From Planctomyces sp. (GTDB taxonomy: Bacteria > Planctomycetota > Planctomycetia > Planctomycetales > Planctomycetaceae), in the NCBI GenBank assembly GCA_016795105.1, contig JAEUIH010000026.1, forward strand, positions 1 to 64,000: a DNA stretch of 64,000 nt, given 5' to 3'. Of this stretch, positions 54,366 to 63,062 are shown piece by piece; the first letter of the stretch is position 1, and the number at the start of each line of letters is the position of its first letter. The notes beneath the pieces are model-generated. The model was not told where the DNA came from, did no database searches, and saw only the letters and a program-made list of their open reading frames with translations. The position numbers and the translations under genes were made by a program.

Positions 54366-55502
54366 ATGCAGACGCGTCGTTCTCGTTCCGGGTCGAAATC
54401 ACTTCGACGCGGCTTTACCCTGATCGAACTGCTGGTGGTAATTTCAATTATTGCCACACTGGTCGCCCTGATTCTGCCGGCGATTCAAAACGCTCGCGCG
54501 GCTGCTCGACGTGTTCAGTGCCAGAATAACCTCAAGAACATCGCATTGGCTGCCCACAACTTTGCCTCTGCCAAGAAGACTCAGCTTCCTGCACTTGGTT
54601 CCTATTCTCTCGACGTTTCCGGAAACCTCATTCCACTGCGAAGCTGGGTTGTAGAACTTCTGCCTCACATGGATCAGCGTTCAATCTACGATCGCTGGGA
54701 TATGAATCAGGCTTATAACGGTCCAACCAATACTGCACTTGCTCTGACTTATCTTCAGGTTCTGGCGTGCCCTGACGATGATACTGCTGTTGGAATCAAC
54801 GGTGGTTTGACCTATGTTGCCAACAACGGATATCTGAGCCAGGTATCTGCATCAGCAATCCCGGGTTCTGCTCTTCCAAATTACTGGACTGCGGCAGGTC
54901 TGGACTGGGATAAGGATGGAACCGTCAATTCGGCCGGGGCAGAAGACACCGACTACGAGGATTCCGAATTGCATCGAAATGCGGGTGTGATGTGGCATCA
55001 GCTGCCAACAGTCCGAGCCGGTGCTCCAGCGGATCGTACTGCCAGCCGAAACAGCCATTCTCTGACCAGCGTCTATGACGGTACCAGTCAAACAATTCTG
55101 TTTTCAGAAAACATCAATGCAGCTGGCGACGGTACCTGGGCAAGCCCAGGCTGGTCGAACGCTGGTTTTGCAGCAATCATAGCTTCTCCAATCACAGCCG
55201 GTGTGAACTCTTACAACCGACCACTTCTCTACGATGACCCAGCAACAGCAAACATCATCGGTGAGACACACATCAATCGTTATAAGAATTCGAATGTTCC
55301 AGCAACCGCTGATCCTCGAGCCTGCGGGATTAACTCAGGACATCCTGGCGTTGCAAACGTTGCATGGGTTGACGGTGCCGTTGGTTCCCTCGATCAGAAC
55401 ATCGACATCAATGTTTACCTGCGACTGATTTCTCCATCTGCTGCTCGTCCAAACGTCGATCCTGAACAGACTCAGGATCCTCTCAGCGAAAATGCCTACT
55501 AA
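54366..55502 (+). CDS. DUF1559 protein with prepilin-type N-terminal signal
   Basis: A 378-residue DUF1559 family protein. The N-terminus has [18 protein letters not shown], then the family block ARAAARRVQCQNNLKNIAL, and the C-terminal H-x9-DG motif HPGVANVAWVDG. It differs from the copy at 13726 in its central region. It is a single-gene unit closed by a strong terminator, with a long promoter region, suggesting high expression. Role unknown, predicted pseudopilin-like and exported. Confidence 0.93.
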   Translation: MQTRRSRSGSKSLRRGFTLIELLVVISIIATLVALILPAIQNARAAARRVQCQNNLKNIALAAHNFASAKKTQLPALGSYSLDVSGNLIPLRSWVVELLPHMDQRSIYDRWDMNQAYNGPTNTALALTYLQVLACPDDDTAVGINGGLTYVANNGYLSQVSASAIPGSALPNYWTAAGLDWDKDGTVNSAGAEDTDYEDSELHRNAGVMWHQLPTVRAGAPADRTASRNSHSLTSVYDGTSQTILFSENINAAGDGTWASPGWSNAGFAAIIASPITAGVNSYNRPLLYDDPATANIIGETHINRYKNSNVPATADPRACGINSGHPGVANVAWVDGAVGSLDQNIDINVYLRLISPSAARPNVDPEQTQDPLSENAY

Positions 55503-55542
55503 TTGATGGCTGATTTGCGGATCAGAAGATTGACCTGACAGG

Positions 55543-55574
55543 AAGCCCCTTGTTGCAAAACAAGGGGCTTTTTC
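55543..55574 (+). terminator. Rho-independent terminator after DUF1559 gene
   Basis: AAGCCCCTTGTT (55543-55554) pairs with AACAAGGGGCTT (55559-55570) and is followed by TTT. It lies 40 bases past the stop codon. Confidence 0.92.
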
Positions 55575-55727
55575 TATTGAGGGAATACCCGAGAATTTGC
55601 CCGTTGGACGGGCGTTTGATTCGGATGTGTGAGTCATGTCGATTTGGGAATTCAGTGCGCTCAGTCAATCAGTAGCGATTAATCGGCGACGCAGTTGATC
55701 TTGGAAGTTCACTGAACAGGCGAACCG

Positions 55728-56138
55728 ATGAAGCTTTTGCCGTCGACCGAATCTGTGCGGGTCCGGCAGTTGAGGCAAAATGGCCCGACTTTAATCGCCC
55801 TCAAATTCAGCAGGAAGGCCGTTCTCCGCATGTATCAGGCTGCGTCTGTTTCGCGACCGATCGAAAATCCAGCTGACGTACGGACACTTGACCAGCTTCG
55901 CCTTTTTGTGCACATCGCGTTGTGTAGAAAAGAGAATCTTCTTGAACATCATTTTCCGATGAGTGAATTGGAGCTGACACAGAACGGAGTTCGATGTGGC
56001 TTCCAATTTGTTCTTCACGGCCCTCGTTCAGTAAAACTGGCGGCGGTGTGGGCAGAGTCGTCGAATGAAGTGCTGTTGTACGATGCAACTGGTCATCGCT
56101 TCAGCAGGATTCGGCTGCCTCATCGAGTGACCGGATAG
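55728..56138 (+). CDS. Hypothetical protein, 136 residues
   Basis: A soluble, basic protein with no signal peptide or membrane segment. No known motif is recognised. It contains a helical middle (TLDQLRLFVHIALCRKENLL) and a beta-rich end (RCGFQFVLHGPRSVKLAAVW). The start has only a weak AGG upstream. It is credited because no other strand offers a better gene here and its composition is protein-like. Confidence 0.5.
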   Translation: MKLLPSTESVRVRQLRQNGPTLIALKFSRKAVLRMYQAASVSRPIENPADVRTLDQLRLFVHIALCRKENLLEHHFPMSELELTQNGVRCGFQFVLHGPRSVKLAAVWAESSNEVLLYDATGHRFSRIRLPHRVTG

Positions 56139-56173
56139 CCACACCGTCAGGTATTCCGGTTAAGTGCATAGAG

Positions 56174-57586
56174 TCAGTGGCAAACTTCTTCCACCACCTG
56201 CCCACCAACATCGGTCAGGCGAAACTCACGTCCCTGAAAGCGATATGTGAGTTTTGTGTGATCAATGCCCATCAGGTGGAGGATCGTAGCGTTCAGGTCA
56301 TGCACGTGGACGGGCTTGCTGATGACATTGCAGGAAAATTCATCAGTCTCCCCGTAGACCATCGCCGGTCGAATTCCTCCTCCGGCAAGAATAACGGTGA
56401 AGCAGCCACCATGATGATCTCTCCCATAGTTTCCTGCTTCGACCTTACCCTGGCTGTAGACGGTTCTGCCAAACTCGCCTCCCCAGACAACGAGAGTATC
56501 GTCGAGGAGGCCTCTTTGTTTCAGGTCACGGATCAGGGCAGCAACAGGGCGATCAACATCGCGGCATTGAAGTGTCAGATCACCCGGCAGGTTATAATGT
56601 TGGTCCCATCCTCGATGATACAGTTGAATGAACCGGACTCCTCGTTCCGCCATACGGCGAGCGAGCAGACAGTTACGTGCAAAAGAACCAGGGACCTCTG
56701 CCTCGGGACCGTAGAGCTCAAACGTTTCCTTTGACTCGTCCTCCATATTAACCAGTTCAGGAACTGAGGTCTGCATTCGGAATGCCATTTCATACTGGTG
56801 GGTGCGCGTCAGAATTTCCGGGTCGTTGAGAAACTCATGGCGAGCGGTATTGAGGGCGGCAATCGTATTGAGTTGCCTGCGTCGAGTCTCAGGGTCAATT
56901 CCAGGCAGATTCTCCAGATACAGGACCGGAGTTCCGGAAGATCTCAGTGCAATCCCCTGATGATTCGATGGAAGAAATCCGGAACCCCAAAGCCTGGCAT
57001 ACAGGGGGTCCGCCGGTCGAGCCGCACTTCCTCGGGATATCATGACCAGGAATGCAGGCAGATGCTGAGCTTCAGAGCCAAGTCCATAGCTGAGCCATGC
57101 TCCGATGCCCGGTCGTCCCGGCTGCTGGTGTCCAGTCTGCAGCAATGTCACTGCCGGATCATGATTGATGGCCTCCGTATGCATCGAATTGATAATGCAC
57201 AGCTCATCTGCAATGGCAGACATCTCCGGCAGAGCTTCACTGATCCAGCAGCCGGATGCCCCATGCTGAGCGAAACGAAATCGAGTCGGAGTCACTGGAA
57301 ATGATGCCTGACCACTTGTCATTCCCGTGAGTCGCTGTGTCTTTCGGACGGATTCCGGAAGTTCTGTTCCCTGCCATTTCATCAGATTTGGCTTGTGGTC
57401 GAACAAATCCAGCTGCGACGGACCTCCGTGCATGAACAGGCTGATGATCCGCTTCGCCGGAGCAACCCGAGGTACTGTCGCCCCGATCGCTTCAGCAGAA
57501 GACCCAGACAAAGATGCCAGCGCCATCAAGCCCGGATTCACGATCGACTGATTGAGAAATGCTCGACGCAGCAAACATGTGTTCAT
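56174..57586 (-). CDS. DUF1501 family protein
   Basis: A 470-residue DUF1501 protein, a sulfatase/alkaline-phosphatase-like fold. It begins LLRRAFLNQS and carries the family blocks KRIISLFMHGGPSQLDLFDHKP, HTEAINHDPA, WGGEFGRTVYSQGK and YGRDHHGGCF. The N-terminus is a possible twin-arginine or simple signal. Its start overlaps the PSD1/DUF1549 gene by 4 bases (ATGA). The DUF1501-PSD1 pair is a hallmark of planctomycetes, usually linked to heteropolysaccharide breakdown; the exact activity is unknown. Confidence 0.93.
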   Translation of the reverse strand: MNTCLLRRAFLNQSIVNPGLMALASLSGSSAEAIGATVPRVAPAKRIISLFMHGGPSQLDLFDHKPNLMKWQGTELPESVRKTQRLTGMTSGQASFPVTPTRFRFAQHGASGCWISEALPEMSAIADELCIINSMHTEAINHDPAVTLLQTGHQQPGRPGIGAWLSYGLGSEAQHLPAFLVMISRGSAARPADPLYARLWGSGFLPSNHQGIALRSSGTPVLYLENLPGIDPETRRRQLNTIAALNTARHEFLNDPEILTRTHQYEMAFRMQTSVPELVNMEDESKETFELYGPEAEVPGSFARNCLLARRMAERGVRFIQLYHRGWDQHYNLPGDLTLQCRDVDRPVAALIRDLKQRGLLDDTLVVWGGEFGRTVYSQGKVEAGNYGRDHHGGCFTVILAGGGIRPAMVYGETDEFSCNVISKPVHVHDLNATILHLMGIDHTKLTYRFQGREFRLTDVGGQVVEEVCH

Positions 57587-60500
57587 CGCCGTGTGACCGC
57601 CTCATCAAGATTCAGAATCGTGTGCGCTACAATTGTGAGTGCAGCCAGTTCCCGAACCGAAACGAGATCTGGATCAGGTAAAGTGGACAAGTCCTTCAAC
57701 GAAGGATCGTCAGTGTTACTCATATTTGTGAATTCAGAATCGATAAGAGCAGCGGCGGAGTGTTCGTCATTTGCGAATCGTTGGCGTTGTGTGTGGAGCA
57801 ATTCAACGAGGATCTGGCATTCCGCAGGTTCTGGTAATCGCGAGAGGACTCCTCGAAACAGTGATCGAATCCGATCTTCATCTGTGCGGCTGTTTTCCGG
57901 ACGTGTGTTCTTTGTTGGGCTGTTCTTTGTCAGGTTTTCGTCTGGCACCGTTGTTCTGAATTCCTGCAGGGCCATAGTTTTTGCCGCCCTGAGAAATGTC
58001 GGGTCGTTGAGAAGACTGAGTGCCTGCATTGGAGTATTTGTCTGTGGCCGCTGCAGAGTACATTTTTCTCGCGTTGGGCCGTCGAAGATGAGCAGCGTCG
58101 GTGGAGGCGACTGACGCTTGATGTAGGTGTAGATGCTTCTGCGCCACAGTGAGTCACCCCGATCGGCGATATAGGATTCCTCGCCATTGTAAGAGACTTC
58201 TTCCCACAGTCCGTCAGGCTGCCATGGTTTGACGGCGGGACCGCCAGGAGTTGTGCAGAGCTGCCCGGAAACGAACAACGCCTGATCGCGAATCATCTCA
58301 ACCGGCATGCGAAACGAGGAACCTCGCGCGAGAAGGCGGTTCGACGGATCTTCAGGTTCGGAGTTCGAGGGTCTCCGTCCGGAGTGCTGACAATATGTGC
58401 GTGATGTGACAATCAGCTTCAACATCCGCTTTGTATCCCATCCTGATTCTCGGAACGTGACAGCAAGCCAGTCAAGAAGTTTCGGGTGAGTCGGTGCCTC
58501 GCCCTGAACTCCAAAGTCCCCAGGTGTCCGAACTAAGCCCTCGCCGAAACACTGTTTCCATAGTCGATTTACGGCAACCCGAGCTGTGAGCGGATTGTTG
58601 TGTGACATCAGCCATTGCGCGAGTCCGAGCCGGTTCTTTGGGGCGTCTTCAGGAAGTCGGGGAAATACGGCCGGCGTATCGGGCTGAACAGGGTCGCCAG
58701 GCTGATCATATCGACCGCGAATCAGAATTCGGGCATTGCGCGGTGTGGGCAGTTCATCCATGACAAGTGTCGTTGGCAGATGGTTTCGGAAGGCAGCCTC
58801 TGCCTCCTGAGTTGCAGAAACCAACTGATACGCATTTTGGATTTCCGCTGTTGCGGATTGTCGAATGTACTCCGCCAAAAGGAACTTCGTTTCTGCCTGA
58901 CTGCGTTGGGATTCGGAGACCTCGAGGATTCCGAGGATGCGGTCAGAGTTCTTCCAGTCCCGAATTTCGTCTGCCTCCAGAACGCGCTGGAAGATCCGGA
59001 TCTCATCCAGCAGACCATAGTTGCCCGGACCAGGTTCCCGCCGGCCAATTCTCAATGGTGCAGTTGTTTGAATCATGTTTTGGATTTGGGTGCCTGAGGA
59101 TGTCGTTTCAGGGGCTGTGCCATCAACAAAGATCCGGAGACCATCGCCTTTGCCGGAGCCGTCATACGTAATTGCCACATGATGCCACTCCGAGTTGGGA
59201 ACTGCTGTTCGTGTTGATTGAGTCAGGAAGTTAACGCCCCACTGTTCGACGAGATTTACAGTCAGTCGTCCCTTCTGCCAAAGCACTTCAAGCCCGGGGC
59301 GATTTCCGTCGCCGTCAATTCGTGAAATCAGACAACTCATCTGTCCGTCCGGGTAGACCCAGAATCCAAGTGTCCAGGGCTGGTTGATGTCAAAGTCGTA
59401 TGCGATGGACTCCAGATGTTGTGTCGCATCAAATCGAATGGCCTGACCACGTACGCCCCGAATTCGATGAATTGGTGTGCCAATATGACGACAGTTGTCG
59501 TCAGCTGTATCTTCAAAGCGGATCCGACGAACGAGATACCGGTCCGAAGGTTCAGGAGCGATTTGTGCAGGATTGCTCAGCCACGATGTTATTTCACTCT
59601 GCAGGGTCGGGAGTAACGCAGCAAATTGCTCCTCGGCAGCCATTCTGGCAGAGACCATTGACGCCAGTTTCTGTTGTTGCTCATCAGTCGAAACGGTGAT
59701 CAGCGGAGGAGGATTGTCAGAGGTGATCAGGCCCGTTTCGGGCACGTTGTTGAAGTACGCGAACAGCTGGTAGTAGTCACGTTGCGAGATCGGGTCAAAC
59801 TTATGGTCGTGACACTGAGCGCAACCAACGGTAAGTCCCATCCAGATCGACATTGTTGTATCGACGCGGTCAAAGACGTATTCAACTCGGTATTCTTCAT
59901 CAATGATCCCGGTTTCATTGTTTGCAACGTGGTTTCGATTGAATCCCGTAGCGATTCGCTGCTGCAGCGTCGGGTCTGGCAAGAGGTCTCCGGCGAGTTG
60001 TTCAATCGTAAACTGATCATAGGGCAGATTCCGATTGAATGCCTGAATGACCCAGTCGCGCCAAAGCCACATCTGACGTGGTTTGTCACCGAAGTACCCA
60101 TTGGTGTCGGCGTATCGGGCAGCATCGAGCCAGTCGACAGCCATGCGTTCGCCATAGTGAGGAGATGCAAGCAGGCGATCAACTGTTTGTTCCCAGGATT
60201 CGTGTGTACGGGCGAGATCATCAACGGAGGGTGGGAGTCCTGTCAAATCAAAAGTGACTCGTCGAATCAGAGTCTCCCGATCGGCTTCTTCGGAAAACGA
60301 AAGCCCATTTTGCTTCAGCTCTTCCGCTACAAACGAGTCGATGGGATTCATTTCCGCAAACTCAGGAGGCAATGCCGGCTTGACTGGGGGCTCGAATGCC
60401 CAGTGCCGGTCGAACTCCGCTCCGGAGAGAATCCACTCGTTCAGGATCTGCTTCTGCAGGTTAGACAGTTCCTTCCCTGAAGACACTGGCGGCATTTTCT

Positions 60501-60801
60501 GTGATTCATCGAGCGACATGATTCTTCGAATGACTTCACTGGATTCCGGGTGGCCAGGCTGAACCGCCACCGCTCCCGATTCTCCACTCACGATCACCGA
60601 TTCCCGACGATCCAGTCGCAATGATGCTGAACGACTGCTGGCGTCCTGGCCATGACATTTCCAACAGAATTCGGCAAGAATTGGTCGAACATCACGGTTG
60701 AAGTCGGGAGGGGCCGCGGCAAGCGAAGTCGCAGCGACAAGAAACGGAAGTAAGGTGGCTAAAATGAGCGACCGGACGCCCCTGAGCAACTCAGCGATCA
60801 T
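57583..60801 (-). CDS. PSD1 cytochrome-DUF1549-LamG-DUF1553 protein
   Basis: A 1072-residue exported protein. After a signal peptide (residues 1-30), a planctomycete cytochrome c domain has CWKCHG near 46-51. DUF1549 follows (VRRVTFDLTGLPPS, WLDAARYADTNGYFGD, QLAGDLLP). A LamG-type jelly-roll domain occupies about 470-640 (WTLGFWVYPDG, WHHVAITYDG, LLDEIRIFQRVL). DUF1553 is C-terminal (FPRLPEDAPKNRLGLAQWL, RVAVNRLWKQCFGEGLV, TPMQALSLLND). The start at 60801 fits the signal peptide. It pairs with the DUF1501 gene downstream and is thought to act on polysaccharides. Confidence 0.92.
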   Translation of the reverse strand: MIAELLRGVRSLILATLLPFLVAATSLAAAPPDFNRDVRPILAEFCWKCHGQDASSRSASLRLDRRESVIVSGESGAVAVQPGHPESSEVIRRIMSLDESQKMPPVSSGKELSNLQKQILNEWILSGAEFDRHWAFEPPVKPALPPEFAEMNPIDSFVAEELKQNGLSFSEEADRETLIRRVTFDLTGLPPSVDDLARTHESWEQTVDRLLASPHYGERMAVDWLDAARYADTNGYFGDKPRQMWLWRDWVIQAFNRNLPYDQFTIEQLAGDLLPDPTLQQRIATGFNRNHVANNETGIIDEEYRVEYVFDRVDTTMSIWMGLTVGCAQCHDHKFDPISQRDYYQLFAYFNNVPETGLITSDNPPPLITVSTDEQQQKLASMVSARMAAEEQFAALLPTLQSEITSWLSNPAQIAPEPSDRYLVRRIRFEDTADDNCRHIGTPIHRIRGVRGQAIRFDATQHLESIAYDFDINQPWTLGFWVYPDGQMSCLISRIDGDGNRPGLEVLWQKGRLTVNLVEQWGVNFLTQSTRTAVPNSEWHHVAITYDGSGKGDGLRIFVDGTAPETTSSGTQIQNMIQTTAPLRIGRREPGPGNYGLLDEIRIFQRVLEADEIRDWKNSDRILGILEVSESQRSQAETKFLLAEYIRQSATAEIQNAYQLVSATQEAEAAFRNHLPTTLVMDELPTPRNARILIRGRYDQPGDPVQPDTPAVFPRLPEDAPKNRLGLAQWLMSHNNPLTARVAVNRLWKQCFGEGLVRTPGDFGVQGEAPTHPKLLDWLAVTFRESGWDTKRMLKLIVTSRTYCQHSGRRPSNSEPEDPSNRLLARGSSFRMPVEMIRDQALFVSGQLCTTPGGPAVKPWQPDGLWEEVSYNGEESYIADRGDSLWRRSIYTYIKRQSPPPTLLIFDGPTREKCTLQRPQTNTPMQALSLLNDPTFLRAAKTMALQEFRTTVPDENLTKNSPTKNTRPENSRTDEDRIRSLFRGVLSRLPEPAECQILVELLHTQRQRFANDEHSAAALIDSEFTNMSNTDDPSLKDLSTLPDPDLVSVRELAALTIVAHTILNLDEAVTRR

Positions 60802-60997
60802 GGATTGCCCTCGCAGATGGAGTGTTTCGCAGAGTTTAGCCGGATCAACCGTCAACACACAAACGAAGAAGCGGTCAATTGCATGTGACAACGAATTGCT
60901 CAAGACAGGCGATCGCTTTTGACAGACAAATGGTCATGGATGCAGTATGCTTTTGGGGCGAGGGAAATGGCGAACGGTGTTCAGAGAGGAGATCAGA

Positions 60998-62491
60998 ATG
61001 AGATTGGTATTGCTGATACTGCTTGTATGCGGATGGTGGAGCAATGCAGCGTTTGCCGCAGAACTGGCGGGCAGTCGTCCCAATATCATACTGATCATTA
61101 CAGATGATCAGGGCTATGGACCGATTGGACGTCACGGACATCCATGGCTCAGGACACCCGCGATTGATCGACTCCACGACGAGAGTACTCGGTTTAGCCG
61201 ATTTCTTGTTTGTCCAACATGCTCCCCGACACGCTCAGCGATTATGACTGGGCGGCATTCGATGCGAAACGGGATTACTCATACGATTCTTGAACGCGAA
61301 CGGATGACACTGAATGCCGTCACTCTCCCACAATCGCTCAGAGACGCCGGGTATCGAACTGCAATCTTCGGGAAATGGCATCTCGGTGATGAAGACGAAT
61401 ATCAGCCTGGCCGTCGTGGGTTCGACGAAGTCTTTATTCATGGTGCTGGCGGAATTGGCCAGGCGTATCAGTGTAGTTGTGCGGACGTTCCGAATAACGG
61501 TTACTTTGACCCGATCGTTCGTCATAACGGACGTTTTGTGAAGACGCATGGATTCTGTACGGACGTGTTCTTTCAGTCAGCGATCGAATGGATCGGAGTA
61601 CAAAAGGATTCGCGGGCACCATGTTTTGCCTACATTGCAACGAATGCTCCGCACGGTCCATTTCTGGCACCCGAGGCGAATAAGCAGCGATTTCTGAAGG
61701 CCGGTTTCACTGACGAACAGGCAGGCTATTACGGGATGATCGAGAATATAGATCACAATGTAGGCCTGATGATGGATCGACTGAAGGACTGGGACCTGCT
61801 GAAAAATACGGTCGTAATCTTTATGTCCGACAATGGTATGACCGGAGGTGGATCCGGACCTGCTGCTGCACCCATGGGTAAAGGGCCGGACGGAATTCCA
61901 TGGTCTTCCTGGAATGCCGGTATGAAAGGGCTGAAGGGGAGTCCGGATGAGGGTGGGGTTCGAGTACCCTTCTTTATCAGCTGGCGGGATCGGATTCCGG
62001 CGGGTCTGGAAATCGACCGTATTGCAGCTCATATCGACATCTTTCCCACGCTTGCGGCGATGGCTGGAGCCGCAATGCCTGAGGGGCAAATTGAGGGGCG
62101 AAGTTTGTTGCCGTTGATTGAGCAATCGGGAGGCGAATGGTCTGACAGGTTTCTGTATACGCATGTGGGTCGCTGGAATACCGGAGAAAACCCGGATGAC
62201 TATCAATGGAAACAATTCTCTGTCAGAACTCAGAAATATCGGATGGTCAACAATACAGAGTTGTTTGATATGGAAACGGATCCCGGCCAGACAACGAATC
62301 TTGCGGACAAGCATCCGGAGTTAATGTCAGAAATGCGGATGGCCTACGACAAGTGGTGGAAGGAAACCCGACCGATGATGGTGAATGAGAACGCACCAAT
62401 GTCCAAAATCAGGCCCTACCATCAGGCGTTCGAACAACAGAAGGCGTTGGATGGCATACCGGACTGGATACCATCAGCCACCAACAAATAG
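60998..62491 (+). CDS. Secreted sulfatase, formylglycine type
   Basis: A 497-residue arylsulfatase-family enzyme with a signal peptide cut near residue 20 (FAAE). The formylglycine motif is CSPTR at 75-79, in VCPTCSPTRSAIMTGRH. Metal-binding Asp residues are in ILIITDDQGY and VIFMSDNG. Other blocks are AIFGKWHLGD and NAPHGPF. It should remove sulfate from a sugar polymer in the periplasm or outside. The start at 60998 has GAGGAG 7 bases upstream. It diverges from the PSD1 gene, suggesting shared regulation. Confidence 0.94.
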   Translation: MRLVLLILLVCGWWSNAAFAAELAGSRPNIILIITDDQGYGPIGRHGHPWLRTPAIDRLHDESTRFSRFLVCPTCSPTRSAIMTGRHSMRNGITHTILERERMTLNAVTLPQSLRDAGYRTAIFGKWHLGDEDEYQPGRRGFDEVFIHGAGGIGQAYQCSCADVPNNGYFDPIVRHNGRFVKTHGFCTDVFFQSAIEWIGVQKDSRAPCFAYIATNAPHGPFLAPEANKQRFLKAGFTDEQAGYYGMIENIDHNVGLMMDRLKDWDLLKNTVVIFMSDNGMTGGGSGPAAAPMGKGPDGIPWSSWNAGMKGLKGSPDEGGVRVPFFISWRDRIPAGLEIDRIAAHIDIFPTLAAMAGAAMPEGQIEGRSLLPLIEQSGGEWSDRFLYTHVGRWNTGENPDDYQWKQFSVRTQKYRMVNNTELFDMETDPGQTTNLADKHPELMSEMRMAYDKWWKETRPMMVNENAPMSKIRPYHQAFEQQKALDGIPDWIPSATNK

Positions 62492-62527
62492 TGATTTTCA
62501 GGAAATTAGAGAGAGGTAGCCGAATCC

Positions 62528-63010
62528 ATGGGGGATTTGACGCATTTTGACGAATCGGGTGCCAGTCGGATGGTCGATGTCGGGGACAAGGCGAGCACAA
62601 TTCGGACAGCTCGTGCCGAAGCATTTGTGTTAATGTTGCCCGAGACTTTGCGGAGCCTGAGAAACCGAGGATTTTCAAAAGGTGATGTTCTGGAAGTGGC
62701 CAGACTGGCCGGGATTATGGGAGCTAAGCGAACAGCGGAGTTGATTCCGTTGTGTCATGCGGTTCCGCTGGATGGGGTTTCAATTTCCTTTGATTTTCCT
62801 CGGGATGGCACACTTCGAATCGAATCGAGTGTGCGGTGTGAGTGGAAGACGGGAGTGGAAATGGAAGCACTAACTTCGGTTTCCGTTTGTGCCTTGACTG
62901 TTTACGATATGTGCAAATCGGCAGATCGGAAAATGGAGATTCAGTCGATTCGGCTTCTGGAAAAAACCGGTGGCCGAAGTGGACATTTTGAGAGAGAAGC
63001 GACGGTTTGA
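62528..63010 (+). CDS. moaC: Cyclic pyranopterin monophosphate synthase
   Basis: A 160-residue MoaC, which converts 3',8-cyclo-GTP to cyclic pyranopterin phosphate in molybdenum cofactor synthesis. Signatures: LTHFDESGASRMVDVGDK at the N-terminus, AELIPLCHAVPLDG, and KTGVEMEALTSVSVCALTVY, DMCKSADRKM. The length is typical. A GAGAGAGG stretch lies upstream. No other moa genes are visible. It is 36 bases after the sulfatase stop and about 50 before the prenyl synthase. Confidence 0.95.
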   Translation: MGDLTHFDESGASRMVDVGDKASTIRTARAEAFVLMLPETLRSLRNRGFSKGDVLEVARLAGIMGAKRTAELIPLCHAVPLDGVSISFDFPRDGTLRIESSVRCEWKTGVEMEALTSVSVCALTVYDMCKSADRKMEIQSIRLLEKTGGRSGHFEREATV

Positions 63011-63062
63011 AGTGTGGTTTGTTGAACGCGATTTTGGGTTCTGGAGAACTGACTGAGTTCGG

